Shown here one piece after another: positions 7,055-12,262 of a DNA stretch of 12,262 nucleotides; positions within the stretch are counted from its first letter, which is position 1; each line of letters opens with the position of its first letter. The stretch is taken from NCBI GenBank assembly GCA_002710495.1, contig PAKE01000025.1:1-12262 (forward strand), written 5' to 3'. Source of the DNA: Flavobacteriales bacterium. GTDB taxonomy: Bacteria > Bacteroidota > Bacteroidia > Flavobacteriales > BACL11. Both the position numbers and the translations under genes were made by a program. The notes beneath the pieces are model-generated. The model saw nothing but the letters and a program-made list of their open reading frames with translations. It ran no database searches and was not told where the DNA came from.

Positions 7055-7978
7055 TTAATATAATATTTTTAAATTATCAAATTCTATCCATGCATCTTGA
7101 GTTGTATCTGTTCGGAATATATTGATATAAAATTTCATGGAAGTATTGTCAATTGCCTCACTTACTGTTCTAGTCATATTAATGTAAATTTTATTCCAAT
7201 CTTCTTTAGGAGTTACCCAAATTAATTCTCTGTTTACTACAGAAAAAGGATAATTTATATAGGTTCCAACTATAAAATCATGATTAGATTTATAGTCTAA
7301 TTCTATGTATACTGGAGCTCCTACTTGTGGTAAATTCTCAAATTCTTCCGTTGCTACTTCAAAGATCAGATCGTTATCATTTAAAATAGCATGAGCGTAT
7401 TTGTTTCCATCTTCTGTTCTTACCTCAAAATCAATATCTGATTTTAGAGTAGTATCTATATTAGTGCCAACACCTTCAAAGTTCTCAATTTCAAAGTTAG
7501 CATTACTTACATATTCAAAATTTGGATTGATATTTATAATACTATCTTTTACTAAAAAGACATCCGTTTCAAAGGTTTTATAAAAGCTGTATTTTACTCT
7601 GGTTCCGGAAATCCCGTTATCTTTTATTCCGGCACGAATATATATTTTTGTGCTATCTGTTTGAAGTAGAGGGATAGTTGCAGGTAGAGGGTAAGCCCCT
7701 CTAAATTCAATCTCGGTATTGCTTTCAATATATACCCAAACATCTGTAATATTATGTTTGTCTGACCCCTCAGATGCGTTAGTTGTTAGAATTACATCTT
7801 CAATGTGTATATAAGAAGGAACCTCTTGAATGTTTTCTTCTTTATCGCAAGAAGAGATGAAAAATAAACTGATAAGAAATAGAAAAGTAATATTAACAAA
7901 AGAGTGTGTATTTTTATGTGTATTATTTTTCAAAATATCTATTTTTTTATTCTTTATTTGTTTTGAAATAAAACTCAT
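7055..7978 (-). CDS. Outer-membrane-type lipoprotein of unknown function
   Basis: This 307-residue predicted lipoprotein has a hydrophobic stretch (NITFLFLISLFFISSC) that ends in a lipobox cysteine at residue 44, followed by acidic DKEEN. The mature part is beta-rich and soluble-looking. Its first half (SYIHIEDVILTTNASEG, then a GIKDNGISGTR segment) resembles a lipoprotein type that recurs in Bacteroidota, from memory. The second half (about 170-307, ending AWIEFDNLKILY) has a carbohydrate-binding or jelly-roll-like pattern; the function is unknown. Start: the ATG at 7978 is preferred. The frame stays open to an ATG at 8035, but that would overlap the divergent pcm gene and add 19 residues before an already long n-region. 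The true start may lie even further in. It heads a two-gene unit with the dehydrogenase. A near-consensus -7 box (TAATATTTG, minus strand, 8048-8056) lies inside pcm. Confidence 0.75.
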   Translation of the reverse strand: MSFISKQIKNKKIDILKNNTHKNTHSFVNITFLFLISLFFISSCDKEENIQEVPSYIHIEDVILTTNASEGSDKHNITDVWVYIESNTEIEFRGAYPLPATIPLLQTDSTKIYIRAGIKDNGISGTRVKYSFYKTFETDVFLVKDSIININPNFEYVSNANFEIENFEGVGTNIDTTLKSDIDFEVRTEDGNKYAHAILNDNDLIFEVATEEFENLPQVGAPVYIELDYKSNHDFIVGTYINYPFSVVNRELIWVTPKEDWNKIYINMTRTVSEAIDNTSMKFYINIFRTDTTQDAWIEFDNLKILY

Positions 7979-8014
7979 GCGAAAATATAAATTTATTATC
8001 TTGAAAACTATAAA

Positions 8015-8665
8015 ATGAAGGATACTTTTAGGCATAAGGGGTTAAGACAAATATTAGTAGATAAAATAAGAAAAAAAGGGATTTCTGATGAATCTGTTTT
8101 GCGTATGATAAATGAGATCCCTAGGCATCTATTTTTAGAAAATGCATTCGTACAATTTGCATATCAGGACAAGCCTTTCCCTATTGGATCAGGACAAACT
8201 ATTTCTCAACCATATACAGTAGCTTTTCAGACTCAGCTTTTGGAGTTGAATCCTTATGAGAAAGTATTAGAAGTAGGTACAGGTTCAGGATATCAGGCAG
8301 CGGTATTAATTGGTATGGAAGCAAATGTTTATACCATAGAAAGACAAAAAGAACTTTTTCAGAAAACAAAGCAATTTTTACCAGAATTAGGGTACAACTG
8401 TAATTTCTATTATGGAGATGGTTATAAAGGGTTGGAACAATTTGCTCCATTTGATAAAATAATAGTGACTTGTGGTGCTCCGGCTATTCCTGAAGATCTT
8501 ATAAAACAATTAAAGACAGGAGGAAGAATGGTAGCTCCTATAGGGGCAGGTGATGTGCAAGTAATGAATCTTATTGAAAAAACATCAGAAACAGAAACTA
8601 AAATAACTACTCATGGGGAGTTTTCATTTGTACCCATGCTAAATGATAAAACTAATGGAAACTAA
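8015..8665 (+). CDS. pcm: Protein-L-isoaspartate O-methyltransferase
   Basis: This 216-residue cytoplasmic enzyme methylates L-isoaspartyl residues of age-damaged proteins with S-adenosylmethionine, which starts their repair to aspartate. The family segment FPIGSGQTISQPY (55-67), with Ser64 in the substrate region, is followed by SAM motif I, VLEVGTGSGYQ (84-94), and the acidic TIER end of strand 2 (107-110). The FDKIIVTCGAP strand and the LKTGGRMVAPIG motif complete the Rossmann methyltransferase. Length is normal. The ATG at 8015 is 36 bases from the preferred start of the divergent lipoprotein gene, so their promoters must be compact or overlap coding sequence. A loose TATCTTG at 7997-8003 may be the -7 element. 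The 3' end overlaps the following PhnA-domain gene, which suggests translational coupling. Confidence 0.95.
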   Translation: MKDTFRHKGLRQILVDKIRKKGISDESVLRMINEIPRHLFLENAFVQFAYQDKPFPIGSGQTISQPYTVAFQTQLLELNPYEKVLEVGTGSGYQAAVLIGMEANVYTIERQKELFQKTKQFLPELGYNCNFYYGDGYKGLEQFAPFDKIIVTCGAPAIPEDLIKQLKTGGRMVAPIGAGDVQVMNLIEKTSETETKITTHGEFSFVPMLNDKTNGN

Positions 8666-8864
8666 AGATTCTGTAGGAAATGTATTAAATGATGGTGATA
8701 CAATTATAGTTGCTAAAACCTTAAAAGTGAAAGGGATGTCGAAAACTCTAAAGAGAGGAGATAAAATAAAAAATATCCGAACTATTGCTGATCCTAATAA
8801 TATTGAGTGTAGAGTTGGAAAATCTCAAATTGTACTAAAAACCTGTTTTGTAAAGAAGTCATAA
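8643..8864 (+). CDS. Stand-alone PhnA-domain protein (YjdM C-terminal domain-like)
   Basis: This 73-residue protein consists almost only of the PhnA domain: DSVGNVLNDGDT, KTLKVKGMSKTLKRGDKIKNI, and a closing SQIVLKTCFVKK strand. Classical PhnA/YjdM proteins are about 110 residues, with an N-terminal zinc ribbon that is missing here. Despite the historic name, a role in phosphonate use is not established, and nothing nearby points to phosphonate metabolism. The fold is expected to be a small SH3-like barrel. Start: ATG at 8643 overlaps the pcm 3' end by 23 bases; ATG at 8655 would give 69 residues with an 11-base overlap and is equally plausible. Either way it is the second gene of a pcm operon. 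Its stop codon overlaps the end of the convergent aminotransferase gene. Confidence 0.85.
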   Translation: MIKLMETKDSVGNVLNDGDTIIVAKTLKVKGMSKTLKRGDKIKNIRTIADPNNIECRVGKSQIVLKTCFVKKS

Positions 8865-10034
8865 TTGTTTTTTAATAATTTCACAACCTTCAATTATTTC
8901 TTCTTCCGATATAGTTAGGGGAGGAGTTATTCTGAAAGATGTTTTAGTAAACAAAAAATAGAATAAAATTAATCCGTTTTCTAAAGATTTTTCTACTACT
9001 TTTTTTGTTAATTCTTCACTATCTAATTCTACTGCAAGTATTAATCCTGTTCCTCTTATTTCCTTTATTTTTGGGTGATTTAAATGTTCTCTGAAGAGTT
9101 TTTCTTTTTTATCTGCCTCATTCATCATATTAGAAGAAAGTAAATGTTCTAAGCAAGCCAAGCTAGCAGAACAATTTACAGGATGACCTCCAAATGTTGT
9201 AATATGTCCAAGTTTTGGTTTTAAAGTGAGTAGATTCATTAATTCCCAAGAAGAAATAAAAGCTCCAATTGGCATTCCTCCTCCCATTCCTTTTGCTATG
9301 CAAAGTATATCAGGTATTATGTCATATTTCTCAAAACCAAATAGTGTTCCTAAACGGCCGTAACAAGTTTGTATTTCATCAAATATTAGGAGAGTTCCTG
9401 TTCCATTACATCTTTCTCTTACTTTTTTTAAGAAATCATTTGTAATTGTGATGAATCCTGTTCCACCCTGAATGAGTTCTATTACAACTGCAGCAGTTTT
9501 TTTAGTAATTCTATCTATTGAATTTTTATCATTAAATATAATCTGATTACAATGGGGTAGAAGAGGCCTGTATTTTGCTTTATGATCTTCATTTCCCATA
9601 ATAGAAAGAGCTCCTTGTGTAGAACCATGGTAAGAATCTTTACAAGAAATAATTTCAGATCTGCCAGTTGCTCTTTTAGCAAGTTTCATAGCTCCTTCAA
9701 TTGCTTCTGTTCCAGAATTTACAAAATAAGTTGTACTTAAACGTTTAGGAAGATTATCTGAAAGTAGTTGTGCTAATTTATATTGTGGAGATTGAACATA
9801 CTCTCCATACACCATTACATGCGTATATTTTTCTAATTGCTCTTTTACAGCATTTGTTATAATAGGGTTGGAGTGACCTATCGTATTTGCAGAAACTCCA
9901 GCTACAAAATCCAGATAAGCTTTTCCATTAACATCATAAATATAGCTTCCTTTTGCAGATTCTATTTCCAAACAAGAGGGAAAGGGAAAGGTCTGTGCTT
10001 GATGAAGTTTAAAGATGTCTTTTGCAGAAGACAT
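8859..10034 (-). CDS. Class III PLP-dependent aminotransferase (acetylornithine/ornithine aminotransferase-like)
   Basis: This 391-residue cytoplasmic transaminase has fold type I. The PLP-binding features are NSGTEA (106-111), SYHGSTQGALS in the cofactor-stacking region (about 134-144), Asp219 in IFDEIQ for the pyridine nitrogen, Lys248 in CIAKGMGGGMPIG for the Schiff base, and TTFGGHP near residue 285 from the partner subunit. Length is normal. Two positions differ from the common pattern: Gly191 replaces the usual Glu in the QGE(G/A)G segment, and Cys224 replaces Gly in IQTGYGR. The natural amino donor and acceptor cannot be deduced; close Flavobacteriia relatives are usually labelled only as aspartate aminotransferase family. 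The start ATG shares a base with the transketolase stop (TAATG), so translation is probably coupled. The gene ends with TGA and overlaps the convergent PhnA gene by six bases, leaving no separate terminator space. Confidence 0.9.
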   Translation of the reverse strand: MSSAKDIFKLHQAQTFPFPSCLEIESAKGSYIYDVNGKAYLDFVAGVSANTIGHSNPIITNAVKEQLEKYTHVMVYGEYVQSPQYKLAQLLSDNLPKRLSTTYFVNSGTEAIEGAMKLAKRATGRSEIISCKDSYHGSTQGALSIMGNEDHKAKYRPLLPHCNQIIFNDKNSIDRITKKTAAVVIELIQGGTGFITITNDFLKKVRERCNGTGTLLIFDEIQTCYGRLGTLFGFEKYDIIPDILCIAKGMGGGMPIGAFISSWELMNLLTLKPKLGHITTFGGHPVNCSASLACLEHLLSSNMMNEADKKEKLFREHLNHPKIKEIRGTGLILAVELDSEELTKKVVEKSLENGLILFYFLFTKTSFRITPPLTISEEEIIEGCEIIKKQL

Positions 10035-10969
10035 TATTTTCTACTTATTACTTTTTTAGCAGATGATATTATCTCTTTTGATGTAAGTCCGTATTTTTCC
10101 ATTAATTTCATTGGAGGTCCACTTTCTCCGAAACTATCGTTCATAGCAACCATTTCTAATGGAGTTGGTAACTCTCTAACTAATAGTTGAGCAACGCTGT
10201 CTCCTAAACCACCATTCATCTGGTGTTCTTCTGCCGTAACTACTCATTTTGTTTTTCTTGCAGATTCTAGAATTGCGATATGATCTAATGGTTTTATAGT
10301 ATGTATGTTGATTACCTCTGCAGAAATCCCTTGTTTTTCTAGTTCTACTTGAGCTTCTAAAGCTTGCCAAACTAAATGTCCTGTAGCAAAAATACTCACA
10401 TCAGTTCCTTCTTCTAAATGAAGTGCTTTTCCAATCTCAAATTTTTGGTTTTCTGGAGTAAAGTTAGGAACTTTTGGTCTTCCAAATCTTAAATATACAG
10501 GTCCATTATAGTCTGCAATAGCAATTGTAGCGGCTTTTGTTTGATTAAAATCACATGGATTGATAACAACCATCCCAGGTAACATTTTCATCAGACCAAT
10601 ATCTTCCAAAGTTTGATGAGTTGCTCCATCTTCTCCAAGAGTAAGTCCCGCATGAGAAGCACAGATTTTTACATTTTTATTGGAGTAAGCCACTACTTGT
10701 CTAATTTGGTCGTATACTCTGCATGTTGAGAAATTAGCAAAAGTACCTGTAAATGGAATTTGCCCTCCTATTGTTAGTCCTGCTGCCATTCCAATCATAT
10801 TAGCCTCTGCAACTCCAACTTGAAAAAATCGATCTGGATGGTTTGCAGCAAAATCCCCCATTTTTAGAGATCCTGTTAAATCTGCACAAAGTGCAACTAC
10901 ATTTTTATTTGTTTTACCAAGCTGTGTAAGTCCTGCTCCAAATCCTGATCTTGTGTCTTTCATTTCCAT
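10034..10969 (-). pseudogene. Transketolase C-terminal subunit, interrupted by one in-frame TGA
   Basis: The reading spans 311 codons, normal for a split transketolase C-terminal subunit (pyrimidine-binding plus C-terminal domains), and pairs with the upstream N-terminal subunit. Residues 1-241 hold ADLTGSLKM, the catalytic Glu55 in VAEANMIG, FANFSTCRVYDQIRQ, and the ICASHAGLTLGEDGATHQ loop. After ESARKTK comes a TGA (10244-10246); the same frame then continues with the conserved VVTAEEHQ and MNGGLGDSVAQLL, and ends at KKVISRK. As written, the open frames are 10244-10969 (241 aa) and 10034-10219 (61 aa, from an internal ATG). No frameshift or other damage is visible, and the downstream aminotransferase is intact, so a recent point mutation, a sequencing error or readthrough are all possible. 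It starts 18 bases after the N-terminal subunit gene. Functional status is uncertain. Confidence 0.8.
10244..10246 (-). other. In-frame TGA codon in the transketolase C-terminal subunit gene
   Basis: The codon order is GCA AGA AAA ACA AAA TGA GTA GTT ACG GCA GAA GAA CAC. Homologs normally have a small residue here (Ala, Cys or Gly, from memory). One base change from TGC, TGT or GGA would create the TGA. Confidence 0.9.
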
Positions 10970-10987
10970 AATAAATATCTGTATTTT

Positions 10988-11833
10988 TTAGTAATCTCCT
11001 AAAGTTTCTTCATTCTGATTTAAAGCAATTTCTAATTGCTCGTCATTTGGTGCAGAACCATGCCATTTGTGTGTTCCTGTCATATAATCTACACCATTAC
11101 CCATTTCAGTGTAAAGTAAAATCACAATTGGTTTTTCTTTTTTAGTTTCTGTTTTTGCTGCATTTAACACATTAAGGATAGATTCTATATCATTTCCTTT
11201 TTCTTCTTCAAAAACCATCCATCCAAAAGATTCAAATTTAGCTTTTAAATCTCCTATTGATAATACTTCCTCTAAACTCCCATCAATCTGTTTTTGGTTG
11301 TAATCTACTGTAGCAATTATATTATCTATTTTGTTTCCTGCAGCATACATAATTGCTTCCCAGTTTTGACCTTCTTGTAATTCTCCATCACCATGCAGGG
11401 TATAAACAATGGAGTTGTCGTTATTTAGTTTTTTGGATTGGCAAGTACCTAATGCTACTGAAAGCCCTTGTCCTAAACTACCAGAAGCCATGCGGATTCC
11501 TTCTAATCCTTCATGAGTAGCAGGATGTCCTTGAAGTCTGGAATTTAATTTTCGAAAAGTAGCTAATTCTGAAACAGAAAAATATCCACTTCTGGCTAAT
11601 ACAGAATACCAAACTGGTGAGATATGTCCATTTGAGAGGAAGAATATATCTTCACCAATTCCATCCATGCTGAATTCTGTGTTATGGTTCATCACTTCAA
11701 AATAAAGTGCTATCATAAATTCTGTACATCCTAAAGAACCTCCAGGGTGACCAGAGTTATTTGCATGAACCATACGTACAATATCTCTTCTTACTTGAGG
11801 AATAATATTTTTTAATTTTTGAATATCTGTCAT
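10988..11833 (-). CDS. Transketolase N-terminal (thiamine diphosphate-binding) subunit
   Basis: This 281-residue protein is the PP-domain half of a split transketolase, which moves two-carbon ketol units between sugar phosphates in the non-oxidative pentose phosphate pathway. Visible active-site elements are NSGHPGGS with His29, LSNGH with His70, QGHP with His103, GSLGQG (118-123), and the ThDP/metal motif HGDGELQEGQ (GDG at 148-150), closing with Asn179 in DYN 30 residues after Asp149. Near the C-terminus, THKWHGSAP is the usual end of this half. Length is normal for the split form, which is common in Bacteroidota. It is the first gene of a three-gene operon; the partner subunit starts 18 bases downstream. 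A perfect TAnnTTTG element lies 23 bases upstream of its ATG. The subunit needs the C-terminal partner, which carries a nonsense codon here, to be active. Confidence 0.95.
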   Translation of the reverse strand: MTDIQKLKNIIPQVRRDIVRMVHANNSGHPGGSLGCTEFMIALYFEVMNHNTEFSMDGIGEDIFFLSNGHISPVWYSVLARSGYFSVSELATFRKLNSRLQGHPATHEGLEGIRMASGSLGQGLSVALGTCQSKKLNNDNSIVYTLHGDGELQEGQNWEAIMYAAGNKIDNIIATVDYNQKQIDGSLEEVLSIGDLKAKFESFGWMVFEEEKGNDIESILNVLNAAKTETKKEKPIVILLYTEMGNGVDYMTGTHKWHGSAPNDEQLEIALNQNEETLGDY

Positions 11834-11856
11834 TTTATTGTTTTAATATATAAGAG

Positions 11857-11864
11857 CAAATATA
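11857..11864 (-). promoter_or_regulatory. Bacteroidota-type -7 promoter element (TATATTTG) of the transketolase operon
   Basis: On the minus strand TATATTTG matches TAnnTTTG exactly and lies 23 bases upstream of the transketolase ATG at 11833. No TTG is visible at the -33 position. An identical octamer on the opposite strand serves ychF, so the 175-bp interval 11834-12008 is a divergent promoter region; nothing else recognisable was seen in it. Confidence 0.6.
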
Positions 11865-11979
11865 GTTTATTGAAAGAGTGTTTTTATTCTTAATAGTTTG
11901 AAAACATATCTATTTTATTAACGCTTTGTTGATAATTTTTTTCTCCTTATTATCTAATATTACTTGGAATAGATTTCTG

Positions 11980-11987
11980 TATATTTG
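11980..11987 (+). promoter_or_regulatory. Bacteroidota-type -7 promoter element (TATATTTG) of ychF
   Basis: TATATTTG matches TAnnTTTG exactly, 21 bases before the ychF ATG. A TTG at 11964-11966 could be the -33 box, but the 13-base spacing is shorter than usual. The upstream stretch GAATAGATTT (11967-11976) recurs in front of the M36 peptidase gene. Confidence 0.65.
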
Positions 11988-12008
11988 CCGACCTAAAAAG
12001 AGAAATCT

Positions 12009-12262
12009 ATGGCATTACAATGTGGTATTGTTGGTTTACCAAATGTTGGTAAATCTACACTGTTTAATTGTTTATCTAGAGCGAAGGCTCAATCAGCAAA
12101 TTATCCTTTCTGTACTATAGAACCCAATATTGGTATTATTAGTGTTCCTGATGTAAGAATGGACAGATTAGCAGAATTAGTGCAACCTGAAAAAGTACAG
12201 CCTACCACTGTAGAAATTGTAGATATTGCAGGACTTGTAAAAGGAGCTAGCAAAGGAGAGGG
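12009..12262 (+). CDS. ychF: Redox/ribosome-associated GTPase YchF (Obg family), 5' part only
   Basis: The frame is open from the ATG at 12009 to the window edge: 84 codons plus two bases of about 360 expected. YchF is a conserved cytoplasmic P-loop NTPase of the Obg/TRAFAC class that binds ribosomes and, in studied bacteria and in human OLA1, prefers ATP. Visible motifs are the Walker A/G1 loop GLPNVGKST (9-17), the YPFCTIEPN switch/G2 region (32-40), the [11 protein letters not shown] segment (47-57) and the G3 region with [10 protein letters not shown] (72-81). The [12 protein letters not shown] start matches family N-termini, and a consensus promoter lies 21 bases upstream. It diverges from the transketolase operon. 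The remainder lies outside the window. Confidence 0.95.
   Translation, partial: MALQCGIVGLPNVGKSTLFNCLSRAKAQSANYPFCTIEPNIGIISVPDVRMDRLAELVQPEKVQPTTVEIVDIAGLVKGASKGE

Noticed and set aside
6488..7063. Long plus-strand open frame (191 codons) opposite the dehydrogenase gene
   Set aside because: It lies almost fully antisense to a well-supported gene with complete catalytic motifs, and its translation shows no recognisable domain.
7979..8035. Upstream ATG giving the lipoprotein 19 more residues
   Set aside because: It would overlap the start of the divergent pcm gene and place an even longer segment before the lipobox; the internal ATG is more plausible.
9837..10190. Plus-strand open frame opposite the aminotransferase and transketolase ends
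   Set aside because: It is antisense to conserved coding sequence, with no motif, promoter or plausible product.
10200..10246. Selenocysteine or genome-wide TGA recoding at the transketolase TGA
   Set aside because: No convincing SECIS-like hairpin follows the TGA, and selenocysteine is not known in transketolase. TGA ends the aminotransferase at a natural position, and no other gene here contains an in-frame TGA, so a reassigned code is unlikely.
10176..10370. Alternative-frame reading across the TGA in the transketolase gene
   Set aside because: The product (Arg/Ser-rich, ending SSYGRRTPDEWWF and onward) does not resemble transketolase. Homology returns in the original frame, so no frameshift is needed.

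Overview
The window comes from an AT-rich genome of the phylum Bacteroidota, most likely a Flavobacteriales-type bacterium. Two secreted proteins carry C-terminal type IX secretion (T9SS) sorting domains with the YPNP/FPNP signature. Several start codons lack a clear Shine-Dalgarno sequence, and candidate promoters match the Bacteroidota -7 element TAnnTTTG. Family assignments come from reading motifs in the sequence and from memory; no database search was run.

Layout. (1) 110-2968 (+) encodes a secreted fungalysin/M36-like zinc metallopeptidase. (2) A perfect bidirectional terminator (2968-3001) separates it from a convergent minus-strand gene (3000-4910). That gene encodes a T9SS surface protein with five DxDxDGDxD calcium-type repeats and five very regular four-cysteine repeats; an unusual charged extension precedes its signal peptide. 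(3) Further minus-strand genes, in order of transcription, are an outer-membrane-type lipoprotein of unknown function (7978-7055), a 3-hydroxybutyryl-CoA dehydrogenase starting one base after it (7053-6163), then, after a probable terminator, a TIGR03032/DUF4915-like protein (6099-4999). (4) A plus-strand pair, pcm (8015-8665) and a stand-alone PhnA-domain protein (8643-8864), overlaps end to start. (5) The PhnA gene meets, tail to tail with overlapping stop codons, a three-gene minus-strand operon: transketolase N-terminal subunit (11833-10988), transketolase C-terminal subunit (10969-10034) and a class III aminotransferase (10034-8859). (6) Divergent from the operon, the start of the GTPase gene ychF (12009 onward, plus strand) runs off the window edge.

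How the genes work together. The two transketolase halves together make one thiamine-diphosphate enzyme of the non-oxidative pentose phosphate pathway, but the C-terminal half has one in-frame TGA (10244-10246) just before a conserved VVTAEEH strand. The aminotransferase start overlaps the transketolase stop (TAATG), so the two are probably translationally coupled. The peptidase and the repeat protein are both export substrates of the same secretion system. The rest is housekeeping: protein repair (Pcm), acyl-CoA metabolism and a ribosome-associated GTPase.

No intergenic stretch exceeds 300 bases. No tRNA, rRNA, CRISPR array, insertion sequence or prophage was seen. There is no clear-cut new system. 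The observations most worth a second look are the nonsense codon in the transketolase, the regular C-x5-C-x15-C-x3-C repeats, and the pre-signal-peptide extension, which a promoter placed just upstream of the long start supports.
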